Positions 23,927 through 33,053 of a stretch of 64,000 nucleotides of DNA are shown piece after piece (position 1 is the first letter of the stretch; each line of letters starts with the position of its first letter). This DNA comes from Pedobacter sp. ok626 (lineage in GTDB: Bacteria; Bacteroidota; Bacteroidia; Sphingobacteriales; Sphingobacteriaceae). The position numbers were made by a program, and so were the translations under genes. The notes under the pieces are model-generated. The model ran no database searches. It saw only the letters and a list, made by a program, of their open reading frames with translations, and was not told where the DNA came from. Where the stretch lies: the NCBI RefSeq assembly GCF_900100435.1, contig NZ_FNEX01000005.1:186001-250000 (forward strand), read 5' to 3'.

Positions 23927-25552
23927 TTATTTTGAGTACATTTTTGCTCTTAACTCCGCAACATCCGGACTAGTAATATACTCGTCATATGTCATCATTT
24001 TATCAATTGCACCTTTAGGTGTCAATTCAATAACGCGAGTGGCAACAGATTCCGTCAAGGCATGATCTCGTGAAGTAAACAATGCTGTTCCTCTAAAATC
24101 TTTCATGCCGTTGTTTAAAGCGGTGATCGACTCCAGATCCAGGTGATTCGTTGGCTCGTCAAACATTAACAAGTTAGCATGTTTCAACATCATTTGAGAG
24201 AACATACAACGCATTTTCTCACCACCTGATAATACCTTTACATTTTTCAATACCTCTTCACCAGAGAAAAGCATTCTACCTAAAAAGCTTCTTACAAATT
24301 GCTCATCCTGATCTGTACCAGAATACTCACGCAACCAGTCAACCAAGTTTTCATCTTTACCTTCAAAATAAGGAGAGTTGTCGTTCGGGATGTCGGCTGT
24401 ATTAATGGTTACACCAAACTTAAATTCACCAGTATAATTCTTTTCACGTCCAGTAAGCACATTGTAGAATGCTGTAGTGGCTAAACTATTTTGAGATAGA
24501 ACTGCAATCTTATCACCTTTATTAACCATGAAGTTGATATCCTTAAACATCACCTCACCATTTAAAGTACAAGAAAGATTCTCTACCTGTAAAATCTGAT
24601 CACCAGCTTCTCTACCTAAATTGTTGAATAGGATAGCAGGGTATTTGCGACTTGAAGCCTTAATCTCAGAAATATCAATTTTATCCAAAGCCTTTTTACG
24701 GGAAGTAGCCTGTTTAGATTTAGAAGCATTGGCACTAAAGCGCTGAATAAACTCCTGTAACTCTTTAACTTTCTCTTCCAGTTTTTTGTTTTGGTCGCCA
24801 CGTTGTTTTAAAGCCAATTGACTCGACTCATACCAGAAGCTATAGTTACCAGAATAAATACTCATTTTACTGAAGTCAATGTCAACAATATGCGTACAAA
24901 CTGCATCTAAAAAGTGCCTATCGTGAGATACAACCAATACGATGCTTTGATAATCCGCAAGGAAATTTTCTAACCAGGCGATGGTATCAATGTCCAAGTC
25001 GTTGGTTGGCTCATCCAGTAATAAGATATCAGGGTTACCAAACAGGGCTTGTGCCAATAACACACGTACCTTTTGGTTACCATCTAATTCTTTTAGTTGT
25101 TTATAATGGTGTTCTTCTTTTATACCCAAGTTGCTTAACATGGTCGCTGCATTGCTCTCCATGTTCCAGCCGTCCATTTCAGCAAATCTGTTTTCCAGTT
25201 CGCCTGCACGTTCACCATCTTTATCAGAAAAATCTTCTTTCAAATAGATAGCATCTTTCTCTTTCATGATGTCGTACAATTCCTTGTGACCCATCATTAC
25301 AGTTTCGATTACGGTAAATTCATCAAATTCATAATGGTTTTGTTTTAAAACCGCCATGCGTTCTCCAGGTGTAAAAGCTACGGTACCAGAAGTTTGGTTC
25401 ACTTCACCAGATAAAATTTTAAGGAAAGTGGATTTACCTGCGCCATTAGCTCCAATTACGCCATAGCAGTTGCCCTGGTTAAATTTTAAGTTAACATCCT
25501 CAAATAAAGTTCTCTTTCCGTAACGGAGTGATAAATTAGAAACTGAAATCAT
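23927..25552 (-). CDS. ABC-F ATPase, YbiT-like, degenerate second Walker A
   Basis: A 541-residue tandem ABC protein without membrane segments, of the ABC-F class that acts on ribosomes. NBD1 has Walker A GANGAGKST (near residue 36), a signature replaced by ELDGNQKVRVLLAQAL (as in YbiT), Walker B ILLLDEPTNDLD and VVSHDRHFLD. A charged helical linker with KKLEEKVKELQEFIQRFS follows. In NBD2 the P-loop position reads LSQNSLATTAF, lacking the GxxxxGK[ST] Gly and Lys residues, while LSGGEKMRC and LLMFDEPTNHLD remain, so the second site is probably altered. Start 25552 (MISVSNLSLRYG) is preferred over 25627 because a -7 element lies between them. Confidence 0.88.
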   Translation of the reverse strand: MISVSNLSLRYGKRTLFEDVNLKFNQGNCYGVIGANGAGKSTFLKILSGEVNQTSGTVAFTPGERMAVLKQNHYEFDEFTVIETVMMGHKELYDIMKEKDAIYLKEDFSDKDGERAGELENRFAEMDGWNMESNAATMLSNLGIKEEHHYKQLKELDGNQKVRVLLAQALFGNPDILLLDEPTNDLDIDTIAWLENFLADYQSIVLVVSHDRHFLDAVCTHIVDIDFSKMSIYSGNYSFWYESSQLALKQRGDQNKKLEEKVKELQEFIQRFSANASKSKQATSRKKALDKIDISEIKASSRKYPAILFNNLGREAGDQILQVENLSCTLNGEVMFKDINFMVNKGDKIAVLSQNSLATTAFYNVLTGREKNYTGEFKFGVTINTADIPNDNSPYFEGKDENLVDWLREYSGTDQDEQFVRSFLGRMLFSGEEVLKNVKVLSGGEKMRCMFSQMMLKHANLLMFDEPTNHLDLESITALNNGMKDFRGTALFTSRDHALTESVATRVIELTPKGAIDKMMTYDEYITSPDVAELRAKMYSK

Positions 25553-25571
25553 ATTGTTGAAAAATAAGCCG

Positions 25572-25579
25572 CAAAGGTA
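25572..25579 (-). promoter_or_regulatory. -7 element of the ABC-F gene
   Basis: Minus-strand TACCTTTG, a match to TAnnTTTG, ends 19 bases before the ATG at 25552 and after the in-frame upstream ATG at 25627, so it decides the start. Confidence 0.6.
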
Positions 25580-25642
25580 GTCATAATTTATAAAATGGTT
25601 TTCATGAGCGTATATTTGTTTTGACATTTAGATTTTACATTT

Positions 25643-26206
25643 GTGGATAAAGAAGAATTAATTGCAAGGCTGGAATCCGTTAAATTCCAGATGGTAGCTG
25701 ATTGCACAGCTATTGTTGAAGGCAACGAAATAAATATTGAAGATTTGCTTGAGGTCACTTTTCATAAAAAGAAAGAGATTGCTTTTAGGGCTGCATGGAT
25801 GTTAGAATATATTGTTACCCATCATCCTATGCAGTTTTATGAAGGGATAGAAGGGTTCTTATTGTTGTTCCCCAGTCAGAAAAATCCTTCAGCCATGCGC
25901 CATTATGCGAAAATTTTGGCCTTAATGACGGAACGAAAGTCGAGCTTATTGTATAAAGAGGCCTTGAGCAGGTTGAATATAGAGCCGGTAATTGAAGTCA
26001 TGTTTATCTGGCTGGTTGATCCTGAAACGCTTGTTGCAACTAAAGTCCATTGTATGCAGGCACTCGCAAATCTTACACCACAGTACGATTGGATTAAGGA
26101 AGATTTACTGGAAACCGTTGATTATTTAATGGGAATAGAGAGCATTGCCTTTTTTGCAAGAGCTAAAATGGTCAAAAAGCAATTGAAAAAAGGTGTGGAG
26201 AAATAA
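25643..26206 (+). CDS. Helical repeat (HEAT-like) hypothetical protein
   Basis: A 187-residue, entirely helical protein. Helix pairs such as KKEIAFRAAWMLEYIV, MRHYAKILALMTERKSSLLYKEAL and TKVHCMQALANLTPQYDWIKEDLLETVDYLM resemble HEAT-type repeats; no catalytic motif is visible. The only start in frame is GTG at 25643, whose first base is also the last base of a TACATTTG that matches the -7 consensus (25636-25643); either the promoter match is accidental or the true start is later. It is divergent from the ABC-F gene. The function is unknown to me. Confidence 0.7.
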   Translation: MDKEELIARLESVKFQMVADCTAIVEGNEINIEDLLEVTFHKKKEIAFRAAWMLEYIVTHHPMQFYEGIEGFLLLFPSQKNPSAMRHYAKILALMTERKSSLLYKEALSRLNIEPVIEVMFIWLVDPETLVATKVHCMQALANLTPQYDWIKEDLLETVDYLMGIESIAFFARAKMVKKQLKKGVEK

Positions 26207-26248
26207 TGCTATCGTCTATTGATCAAAAGTATTACATCACTTATACAC

Positions 26249-26275
26249 TTTGACTGAATAGAAATTATATTTTTG
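26249..26275 (+). promoter_or_regulatory. Bacteroidota-type promoter of nitroreductase gene
   Basis: TTTG at 26249-26252 and TATTTTTG (TAnnTTTG) at 26268-26275, 30 bases ahead of the ATG at 26305. The region also separates the gene from the HEAT-like gene upstream. Confidence 0.55.
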
Positions 26276-26304
26276 TAGCAAAGAGGCGCTCGATCAGATG
26301 AATT

Positions 26305-26883
26305 ATGGAAGAAGAAATAACGGTTTTAACCAACATCATACAACGTAGGAGAAGTATATTTCCTGTTAGCTACACCAAAGAGGAAATCCCTGTAGCAATA
26401 ATTAAACAGATCCTGGAAAGTGCGAATTATGCACCAACACATAAGCTTACTGAGCCTTGGCGTTTCATCGTATTTAGAAATGAGGGGAAACTAAAACTTG
26501 GTCAGGAATTGGCACGTCTATATAAAGAAACTACTCCTGCACATCAGTTTTTGCAGAAAAAATACGACAGTATCATAGAAAAGGCACAACAGTCCAGTTG
26601 CATCATCACCTTAAATGCCCAATTAAATTCAGATAAAGTTCCTGAATGGGAAGAGTTGGCCGCTTTGGCTTGTGCGGTACAAAATATGGCACTTACTGCC
26701 GAAGCGCTGAAGGTTGGCGCTTATTGGAGTTCGCCGGGTATGATTGCAGATTTGAAAGATTATCTTAACTTAGGTAACACGGAAAAATGTTTTGGCCTCT
26801 TTTATATGGGTTATCATAATGAAGAACCTAGAGCAGCAAAGCGTGGAGCAATAGAAGAGAAAATTAAATGGGTAGAGTCGTAG
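26305..26883 (+). CDS. Nitroreductase-family flavoprotein
   Basis: A 192-residue protein of the nitroreductase fold that would bind FMN and use NAD(P)H. The N-terminal RRRSIFPVSYTKEEIP (the Rxxx R/S FMN-phosphate region), APTHKLTEPWRFIVF (about residue 50), and the C-terminal LKVGAYWSSPGMIADLKDYLNLGNTEKCFGLFYMGY block are the family landmarks. The length fits YdjA-like members. The substrate cannot be inferred. It is followed after 3 bases by the GreA/B-like gene, so the two are probably cotranscribed. Confidence 0.85.
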   Translation: MEEEITVLTNIIQRRRSIFPVSYTKEEIPVAIIKQILESANYAPTHKLTEPWRFIVFRNEGKLKLGQELARLYKETTPAHQFLQKKYDSIIEKAQQSSCIITLNAQLNSDKVPEWEELAALACAVQNMALTAEALKVGAYWSSPGMIADLKDYLNLGNTEKCFGLFYMGYHNEEPRAAKRGAIEEKIKWVES

Positions 26884-26886
26884 TAT

Positions 26887-27333
26887 ATGAATAAAGAAAA
26901 TCTGTACCAGCTTTGTTTAAAGTTTATAGAACAAAGAATCGAGACTGCTGAAACAGCATTGAAACAGGCTCGTGAGGCCAGCAATGATGATACGAAGAGC
27001 AGCGCGGGCGATAAATATGAAACCAGCAGAGAAATGATGCAGCAGGATATTGATCGTAATAAACGACTGTTGATTGATGCAGAAGACAATAGAAAAGTGC
27101 TGGAATCAATTGGACATGCAGCGGTAACTGATAGTATTAGAGGTGGCAGTTTGGTATATACCAATCAGGGCATCTTTTACATTAGCATCAGTGCCGGTCA
27201 GCTGTTGTCCGAAGGTAAAACGGTATTTGCTATTTCAGCAGCTTCGCCAATTGGCAAACTGATGTTGGGCAAACAAAAGAAAGACAGCTTCGATTTTAAC
27301 GGCAAAAAATACGTAATCGAAGATCTGGCTTAG
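26887..27333 (+). CDS. GreA/GreB-like transcription factor
   Basis: A 148-residue protein with the Gre architecture: an N-terminal coiled coil (about residues 1-70) with SSAGDKYETSREM near its tip, where Gre factors carry acidic residues, and a C-terminal FKBP-like domain (ISAASPIGKLMLGKQKKDSFDFNGKKYVI). Gre proteins bind the RNA polymerase secondary channel and help it escape backtracked states. The family is often misannotated as 3-oxoacyl-ACP synthase in this phylum. It follows the nitroreductase gene closely. Confidence 0.75.
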   Translation: MNKENLYQLCLKFIEQRIETAETALKQAREASNDDTKSSAGDKYETSREMMQQDIDRNKRLLIDAEDNRKVLESIGHAAVTDSIRGGSLVYTNQGIFYISISAGQLLSEGKTVFAISAASPIGKLMLGKQKKDSFDFNGKKYVIEDLA

Positions 27334-27335
27334 TG

Positions 27336-28193
27336 CTATTTAAAACTCTTATTGATGCTATGATATAGATTCCTGGCCGTATAAGTTCCAGGGTCTATAA
27401 TGCGTCTGATGGTATACATCGGGTAGTTTTCGTCGCGCTTGGTCGACAGTATAAACGCCGCTTTAAATCCGTGTTCTTTTAATTTAGAGAGGGAAGATGC
27501 TTTGAAAACACCGTATGGGTAGGCGAAGTATTCAACCTTTTTTCCTGTAATCGCTTCCAACGTTTTTGTTGGCTTATCGATTTGTATGTCCCAATCTTCA
27601 TCCGTAAACTGAGCAAAGTTTTTATGGTTCCAGGTGTGACTTGCAATTACATGGCCATCATCAGATAGTTCCTTAATTTGGGCTTTGCTCATATATCTTG
27701 GTCTGCCGATGGATACCGTCATGATGAAAAATACACCTCTAAATCCGTGTTTCTTTAATTCTTTAGCACCAACTGTGTACTGATCAAGATCCGTATCGTC
27801 AAAAGTGATCATGATCGGTTTTTCTGGTAGGACAGTCCCATAATTCAGGTAGTCGTAAAGTTGATCGGGTAAAATGGTACGGTAGCCACTATCTGCAAGC
27901 ATTTTCATATGCTCTGCAAACTTGGCAGGCGGCATGATGTCATCATGAGCGCGTTTAGAGTCGCTAGCTTTCCAATCTCTAATTTGATGGTAGCACAATA
28001 CCGGGACTTCTTTTTTACTTAAAATTTCGGCCGCAGTAGCTTCCTTTTTAAGAGTAGTATCTGGTTTTGGATCTGTTATTTCCGTATTGGTGGTAATCAG
28101 TTCGGCCTTATGGCCTTTGTTTTTGATTGCGTTGGTACAAGCTGCTGTGGAAAGCACAGCAGCTATAATGCCTGTAAAGAAAATGTACTTCAT
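27336..28193 (-). CDS. Polysaccharide deacetylase (CE4/NodB) lipoprotein
   Basis: A 285-residue lipoprotein: signal helix ending LSTAAC with the lipidated Cys at residue 19, then a linker to about 60, then a NodB-type domain. Conserved blocks are VPVLCYHQI, MITFDDTD (the metal- and base-site D-D; Thr follows where Gly is usual) and ASHTWNHKNF (metal-binding His-x3-His). The C-terminal strand RRIIDPG closes the barrel. Such enzymes remove N-acetyl or other acyl groups from polysaccharide. It lies 27 bases downstream of a paralog of similar layout; the two probably form one operon. The substrate is unknown. Confidence 0.85.
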   Translation of the reverse strand: MKYIFFTGIIAAVLSTAACTNAIKNKGHKAELITTNTEITDPKPDTTLKKEATAAEILSKKEVPVLCYHQIRDWKASDSKRAHDDIMPPAKFAEHMKMLADSGYRTILPDQLYDYLNYGTVLPEKPIMITFDDTDLDQYTVGAKELKKHGFRGVFFIMTVSIGRPRYMSKAQIKELSDDGHVIASHTWNHKNFAQFTDEDWDIQIDKPTKTLEAITGKKVEYFAYPYGVFKASSLSKLKEHGFKAAFILSTKRDENYPMYTIRRIIDPGTYTARNLYHSINKSFK

Positions 28194-28220
28194 TATTGGT
28201 TTTGCTAAAATGAATTAGCA

Positions 28221-29126
28221 TTAAAAGCTTTTAACGATGCTGTTGTGTAGTGTTTTAGGACTCCAGTATCCACTTGCGATAATTCTTCTAACTGTAAATA
28301 GTGGATCGTTCTGGTCACGTTTGTCAGCCAATGAGAAAGCCATCCTAAAACCTCGCTTTTTAAGCTCAGGGATGCCTTCAGCATTCCATAATCCAAATGG
28401 ATAAGCGAACTCTGTCATTTTCTTACCTGTAATTTCTTCTAGTTTCTTTGTTGGCTTATCTAGTTGCTCTTCCCAGTCCTTACCTTGATATTTTTTAAAG
28501 TTTTTATGATCATAAGTATGACTACCAATCACGTTGCCTTCATCAGAAAGTTGTTTGATCTGCTCTTTGGTCATGTAATCTACAAACTTGCCTTTTTTGC
28601 CAATAGAAACCGTCATGATAAAATACACAGCTTTATAGCCATATTTTTTAAGTGTTGGTGCGGCAACTGTAAACTGATCCATGTCTGTATCGTCGAAAGT
28701 AAACATGATCGGTTTAGAAGGAAGTGGGGCGCCTGTATTTAAATAAGCATATAACTGATCAGGTAAAATAGAATGATAACCGCTATCGGCCAGCATTTTA
28801 ACCTGATCTTTGAAGTTCTGAATCTCAACAATATAATCTTTACCTACTTTTCCGTCTGTAGGTTTCCAGTTACGCACCTGGTGGTAACACAAAATAGGAA
28901 CCTGTTTGCGGGCTAAAATGGTCTTTGCATCCGCAACTTTTATTTTTGAAACATCAACAGCAGGGGGTTGCTCAGTTTCTGAATTGGTTGGGGTATTAGC
29001 TGTTGTCGTCTCTTCTGCAGCTACGGCGGTTTTATCTGTTCCACCTGTACTAGATTGCGATTTAGACTGGCAGCCGGCAGCAAGAATTACAGCTGCCGCG
29101 ATAAAGGTTAAAAAATGCTTATTCAT
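28221..29126 (-). CDS. Polysaccharide deacetylase (CE4/NodB) lipoprotein, paralog
   Basis: A 301-residue paralog of the downstream gene. The signal peptide ends LAAGC (Cys19). A Thr/Ser/Glu-rich linker (about residues 20-65) precedes the NodB domain with VPILCYHQV, IMFTFDDTDMD and GSHTYDHKNF. Both paralogs share the FDDTD variant. The C-terminal RRIIASGYWSPKTLHNSIV block matches the companion. A minus-strand -7 element (TAGTTTTG, 29144-29151) precedes it, so it is the first gene of a two-gene unit. Outer-membrane or periplasmic location is expected from the lipobox. Confidence 0.85.
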   Translation of the reverse strand: MNKHFLTFIAAAVILAAGCQSKSQSSTGGTDKTAVAAEETTTANTPTNSETEQPPAVDVSKIKVADAKTILARKQVPILCYHQVRNWKPTDGKVGKDYIVEIQNFKDQVKMLADSGYHSILPDQLYAYLNTGAPLPSKPIMFTFDDTDMDQFTVAAPTLKKYGYKAVYFIMTVSIGKKGKFVDYMTKEQIKQLSDEGNVIGSHTYDHKNFKKYQGKDWEEQLDKPTKKLEEITGKKMTEFAYPFGLWNAEGIPELKKRGFRMAFSLADKRDQNDPLFTVRRIIASGYWSPKTLHNSIVKSF

Positions 29127-29143
29127 AGGTTCTTTATTTGATA

Positions 29144-29151
29144 CAAAACTA
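29144..29151 (-). promoter_or_regulatory. -7 element of deacetylase operon
   Basis: Minus-strand TAGTTTTG (TAnnTTTG) 18 bases before the ATG. Confidence 0.45.
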
Positions 29152-29254
29152 AAAAATCAAACTTAATAAAAGATAGCTATCGCATTTATTACAAAGAAAT
29201 TTAACCCTCGTAATGGGATTAATCAATATTTTTATCGGTATAAACTAATTCATA

Positions 29255-31768
29255 ATGAACAAACTTTACCTGCCACTGGCTGCAGTGCTTACTATGCTCT
29301 CTATTGATTTGAGTGTAAATGCACAAACCAAAACATTTACGATTACCGAAACGCTGCAATCTGCTCCCAAAGCAAATTATCAATTGGCTTCCAGATATTC
29401 GCCTAATAAGCTGAAAAAGCTGATTTATACTACCGCTGTTGATCCACATTGGCTTAAGCTAAGTAAGCGTTTTTGGTATGAGTATGAAACGCCGGCCGGT
29501 AAAGAATGGTACCTGATTGATCCTGTAAGTAAAAACAAACGCAAGATATTCGATAATGCGGCTCTTGCTGCTGCAATAACAACCGTTATCCGAGATCCTT
29601 TTGATGCGCAACACCTGCCTTTAGAAAATCTAAAGTTCTCTGCTGACGAGAAACACATCACATTTGAAGTGAAAAGTACGATAGACGAATTAAAGAAGGA
29701 CCGTAAGGATAAGAAGGCGGCGGACTCTATGCAAAAGAAGATCTTTTATTTTAACTACGAGATCAGTAAATCCAAAGTAACCGAAATTCCCAATTATACG
29801 AAGCCAAAGGCTAAGCCAAGTTGGGGATCTGTAGCGCCTGATTCTTCGGCAATTGTTTTTTCGAAAAACTTTAACCTGTACTGGATGGATAAAGAGAATT
29901 ACAAAAAGGCAGTGAAGAACGAAGAGGATAGCACCATTGTAGAGCATCAGCTGACTAAAGATGGTGTTAAGTTCTATCCTTATGGGGCTAATGGTGATGG
30001 TGAGAACAACGAGGAAAACGAAAAGAACAATAAAAAAAGAAGAGCTGCGTATGTAATGTGGTCACCAGATTCTAAGCATTTTGTGCTGAATAGAACTGAT
30101 TCCCGTAAGGTAAAGGACCTTTGGGTAATCAACAATGTGGCAGCAGGCCGACCTACACTGGAGACATATAAATACCAGATGCCGGGTGAAAAGGAAGCAC
30201 CTATAAGTGAAATTCTGCTTTTCGATTTTGCTGCAAAAAGTTATAAGAAACTGAACACTGCTGCTTTTAAAGACCAAACGGTATCTGTATGGGCTGCGCC
30301 TTTACTCAATAAGGATCGGGACAATGAATTTAGGCCGTCGATTTGGTTGGGTAATAACAATAAGGTGTACTTCCAGCGTACTAGTCGAGATTTAAAACGT
30401 ATAGATGTATGTATGATTGATATTCATACAGGGGTAGTGACGCCATTGATCGATGAGCGTTTTAATACTTATGTAGAAGTGAACAGACCTGGTTTAGTCA
30501 ATGATGGCAAGGAATTAATTCATTGGTCGGAGCGTGATGGTTGGGCTCACTTTTATTTATTTGATGGCAATGGTAAATTGAAAAATCAGATCACCAAAGG
30601 TGCTTTCCATTGTGAGGAAATTATAAACATAGATGAAAAAAATAGGGTGCTTTACTTTACCGCGAATGGCAGGGAGGCTAAAGAAGACCCTTATTATGTA
30701 CATCTGTATCGTATTAATTTTGATGGATCGGGACTTAAGTTATTAAATGCTGGTGATTTTGATCATGCCATCAGTATGAATGATGAAGCTAAATTCTTTG
30801 TCGATAACTTCTCCAGAGTCAATACTGTTCCTAAATCTGTGCTAATGGATAACAATGGCAGGGTAGTGATGAATTTGGAAACTGCTGATTTGTCGCTATT
30901 GATGGCAACCGGCTATAAATTTCCTGAACCTTTTAAGGTAAAGGCTGACGATGGAATTACGGATATTTATGGCGTAATGTATAAGCCTTTCGATTTTGAT
31001 CCCAATAAGAAGTATCCTGTGATTGAATATGTTTATCCTGGTCCACAAACAGAGGCTGTAAATAAATCATTTACCAAAAGCATGGACAGGACTGACAGAT
31101 TGGCTCAATTTGGTTATATCGTAGTTACTGTGGGTAATCGTGGCGGAAATCCTGCCAGGTCTAAATGGTACCATACCTATGGTTATGGGAATTTAAGAGA
31201 TTATGGTTTGGCTGATAAAAAAGCTGCCGTAGAGCAGCTTGCGGATAGGTATTCATTTATTGACGCGAGTAAAGTGGGAATTACAGGCCATTCTGGCGGA
31301 GGCTTTATGTCTACTGCTGCAATGCTGGTTTATCCTGATTTCTTTAAAGCTGCGGTATCTAATGCGGGGAATCATGACAATAGTATTTATAATCGTTGGT
31401 GGAGTGAAAAACATCATGGGGTAAAGGAAGTTGTGTCTGCAAAAGGAGATACCACATTTACTTATAACATTGATAAGAACCCTGATTTGGCTAGAAACCT
31501 AAAAGGGAATCTGCTGTTGATGACAGGAGATGTGGATAATAATGTACACCCGGCAAATACCATTAGAGTGGCAAATGCACTGATGAAAGCGGGTAAAAGA
31601 TTTGAACTGGTCATCGTTCCAGGACAGCGACACGGTTTTGGTGATTTGACAGAATATACTTTCTGGAAGCTCGCAGACCACTTTAATAAATACCTGATCG
31701 GTGATTTTTCACAGGTCGGTCAGGCAAATATTGTAGAGATGGATAGGGAAGTGGAACAGAAGAAATAA
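29255..31768 (+). CDS. S9-family prolyl oligopeptidase (DPP IV-like)
   Basis: An 837-residue exported peptidase. A Sec signal peptide (residues 1-23, ending VNAQ) precedes the beta-propeller (about 50-560) and the alpha/beta hydrolase domain. The catalytic triad is Ser680 in GHSGGGF, Asp761 in GDVDNNVHP and His793 in QRHGFG. The propeller has the glutamate-rich KNEEDS block and a WSPDSKHFVL blade typical of the DPP IV subfamily. It would release X-Pro dipeptides from peptides in the periplasm. Size and order match the family. Its stop is followed by a strong terminator. Confidence 0.9.
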   Translation: MNKLYLPLAAVLTMLSIDLSVNAQTKTFTITETLQSAPKANYQLASRYSPNKLKKLIYTTAVDPHWLKLSKRFWYEYETPAGKEWYLIDPVSKNKRKIFDNAALAAAITTVIRDPFDAQHLPLENLKFSADEKHITFEVKSTIDELKKDRKDKKAADSMQKKIFYFNYEISKSKVTEIPNYTKPKAKPSWGSVAPDSSAIVFSKNFNLYWMDKENYKKAVKNEEDSTIVEHQLTKDGVKFYPYGANGDGENNEENEKNNKKRRAAYVMWSPDSKHFVLNRTDSRKVKDLWVINNVAAGRPTLETYKYQMPGEKEAPISEILLFDFAAKSYKKLNTAAFKDQTVSVWAAPLLNKDRDNEFRPSIWLGNNNKVYFQRTSRDLKRIDVCMIDIHTGVVTPLIDERFNTYVEVNRPGLVNDGKELIHWSERDGWAHFYLFDGNGKLKNQITKGAFHCEEIINIDEKNRVLYFTANGREAKEDPYYVHLYRINFDGSGLKLLNAGDFDHAISMNDEAKFFVDNFSRVNTVPKSVLMDNNGRVVMNLETADLSLLMATGYKFPEPFKVKADDGITDIYGVMYKPFDFDPNKKYPVIEYVYPGPQTEAVNKSFTKSMDRTDRLAQFGYIVVTVGNRGGNPARSKWYHTYGYGNLRDYGLADKKAAVEQLADRYSFIDASKVGITGHSGGGFMSTAAMLVYPDFFKAAVSNAGNHDNSIYNRWWSEKHHGVKEVVSAKGDTTFTYNIDKNPDLARNLKGNLLLMTGDVDNNVHPANTIRVANALMKAGKRFELVIVPGQRHGFGDLTEYTFWKLADHFNKYLIGDFSQVGQANIVEMDREVEQKK

Positions 31769-31770
31769 AA

Positions 31771-31800
31771 AAAAGGGGATGATAATTCATCCCCTTTTTT
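31771..31800. terminator. Bidirectional intrinsic terminator
   Basis: 12-bp stem AAAAGGGGATGA (31771-31782) with TCATCCCCTTTT (31787-31798), loop TAAT, between convergent genes. Confidence 0.85.
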
Positions 31801-31817
31801 GTTATCATAAAAAGGAC

Positions 31818-32924
31818 TTATTTTAAGCCTAATTTGTTTTTTAATTCTTTTGAAAGTGCTGCTTTTGGTACAACTAAACTCACTGTATTAATTGCGAAAT
31901 AAGGCTCTGATACTTGTATGTAACCTTTAAAAGGTCCAACAGCTCCCCATGAGTTTTTTACTTTAAAGAATAGCTTTCCATTTGCGGATTGCTCCAGACC
32001 AATAAGGTGCATCAAGTGATCATCCTGAGTTGTTAAATTCTCATATAGTTGTTGACGTAACTCTGGTGAATATGCAATTTCTTTCACCTCAGGGTTTAGC
32101 TCTTTCTGTTTTACATCAGCAGTATCTGCAAATAACATTGCATAACCTTTCTGCTGTTGGAAATTTTTGTTGCTTACGTCAGCATCCCACATAATGGTGT
32201 AACCATTTTTAACAGCAGTGGTGGTTAAAGATAGCATCTCAGCTAATGGCAGGTTGTAAAATGAACCGTTTGCAAAATTATCAGGTGCCTCTAAAACAAA
32301 CTGACTATAATAAGGGTGGTGGGTAAATGAAGTAATGTTTACATAATCATTTGCGTCAAATTTTAATACCTCCTGAGCAAAGGTTTTTGCCGTATAGCTT
32401 TTGCCTTTATATTCAAAATTAGTTGGAGGAGCTCCAATTTTCTGATCAAGAATCTCTACGTAGCCTTTTAGCCAATCATTATCAAGAGGACGTTTTTTAA
32501 GTACAGCATCAAGATATGTTTTTAAAGCAGTTTCCAATCCAGCGTGGTTAGGTATTTCGCCACTAAGGCCTTGAAAAGCTTCCTGAGGCATTGCGCCATA
32601 AAGCGATATTGACCTGATAAGATCATGGCCAAGACCTCCTTCTCCAAACTGTGCTTTGCCCTGACGTAAAATATAGTTCTTGGCTTTTTCTATATACACA
32701 TTCCGTGCGGTAAACATTTCTGATATGTTCAGTTCTCCTAAACCTTTACGCAGTCCTTCTGATTCGATAAGGGAAGTGGTTGAATAGTTCCAGCAAGTGC
32801 CTGACTGACCTTGATTTTTAACTGAGGTGGCAAGGTTTTCTTTAACAGGTTTTAATGTCTGACTTTGTGCTTGTGCAGATAAAGCAAACCCAAATGCAAT
32901 TGCGAATAATATGTTTTTCTTCAT
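31818..32924 (-). CDS. C1-family cysteine peptidase (aminopeptidase C/bleomycin-hydrolase-like)
   Basis: A 368-residue papain-like peptidase with a signal peptide (residues 1-20, ending AQAQ). The active-site Cys44 is in NQGQSGTCWNYS. The expected His is in the DHLMHLIGLEQ block and the Asn in VKNSWG, the C1B order. The region with MWDADVSNKNF is also a hallmark of bleomycin-hydrolase-like enzymes. It is periplasmic, unlike cytosolic PepC. A minus-strand TATTTTTG (32944-32951) lies about 20 bases ahead of the start. Confidence 0.88.
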   Translation of the reverse strand: MKKNILFAIAFGFALSAQAQSQTLKPVKENLATSVKNQGQSGTCWNYSTTSLIESEGLRKGLGELNISEMFTARNVYIEKAKNYILRQGKAQFGEGGLGHDLIRSISLYGAMPQEAFQGLSGEIPNHAGLETALKTYLDAVLKKRPLDNDWLKGYVEILDQKIGAPPTNFEYKGKSYTAKTFAQEVLKFDANDYVNITSFTHHPYYSQFVLEAPDNFANGSFYNLPLAEMLSLTTTAVKNGYTIMWDADVSNKNFQQQKGYAMLFADTADVKQKELNPEVKEIAYSPELRQQLYENLTTQDDHLMHLIGLEQSANGKLFFKVKNSWGAVGPFKGYIQVSEPYFAINTVSLVVPKAALSKELKNKLGLK

Positions 32925-32943
32925 TTTTAATGAGCTAGTTTTT

Positions 32944-32951
32944 CAAAAATA
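32944..32951 (-). promoter_or_regulatory. -7 element of C1 peptidase gene
   Basis: Minus-strand TATTTTTG (TAnnTTTG) ending 20 bases before the ATG. Confidence 0.45.
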
Positions 32952-32985
32952 GCAAACCATCATGAGTTTTTATGAAAATGGCCAT

Positions 32986-33019
32986 AAAAAAAGCCCTTGC
33001 AATTGCAAAGGGCCTTTTT
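32986..33019. terminator. Intrinsic terminator downstream of the barrel gene
   Basis: Stem GCCCTTGC with GCAAAGGGC (one bulged A), flanked by A and T runs. It ends the leftward transcript of the outer-membrane gene. Confidence 0.75.
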
Positions 33020-33053
33020 CAAACCAAAATAAACTGTTTTGTAAGTAGCTATC

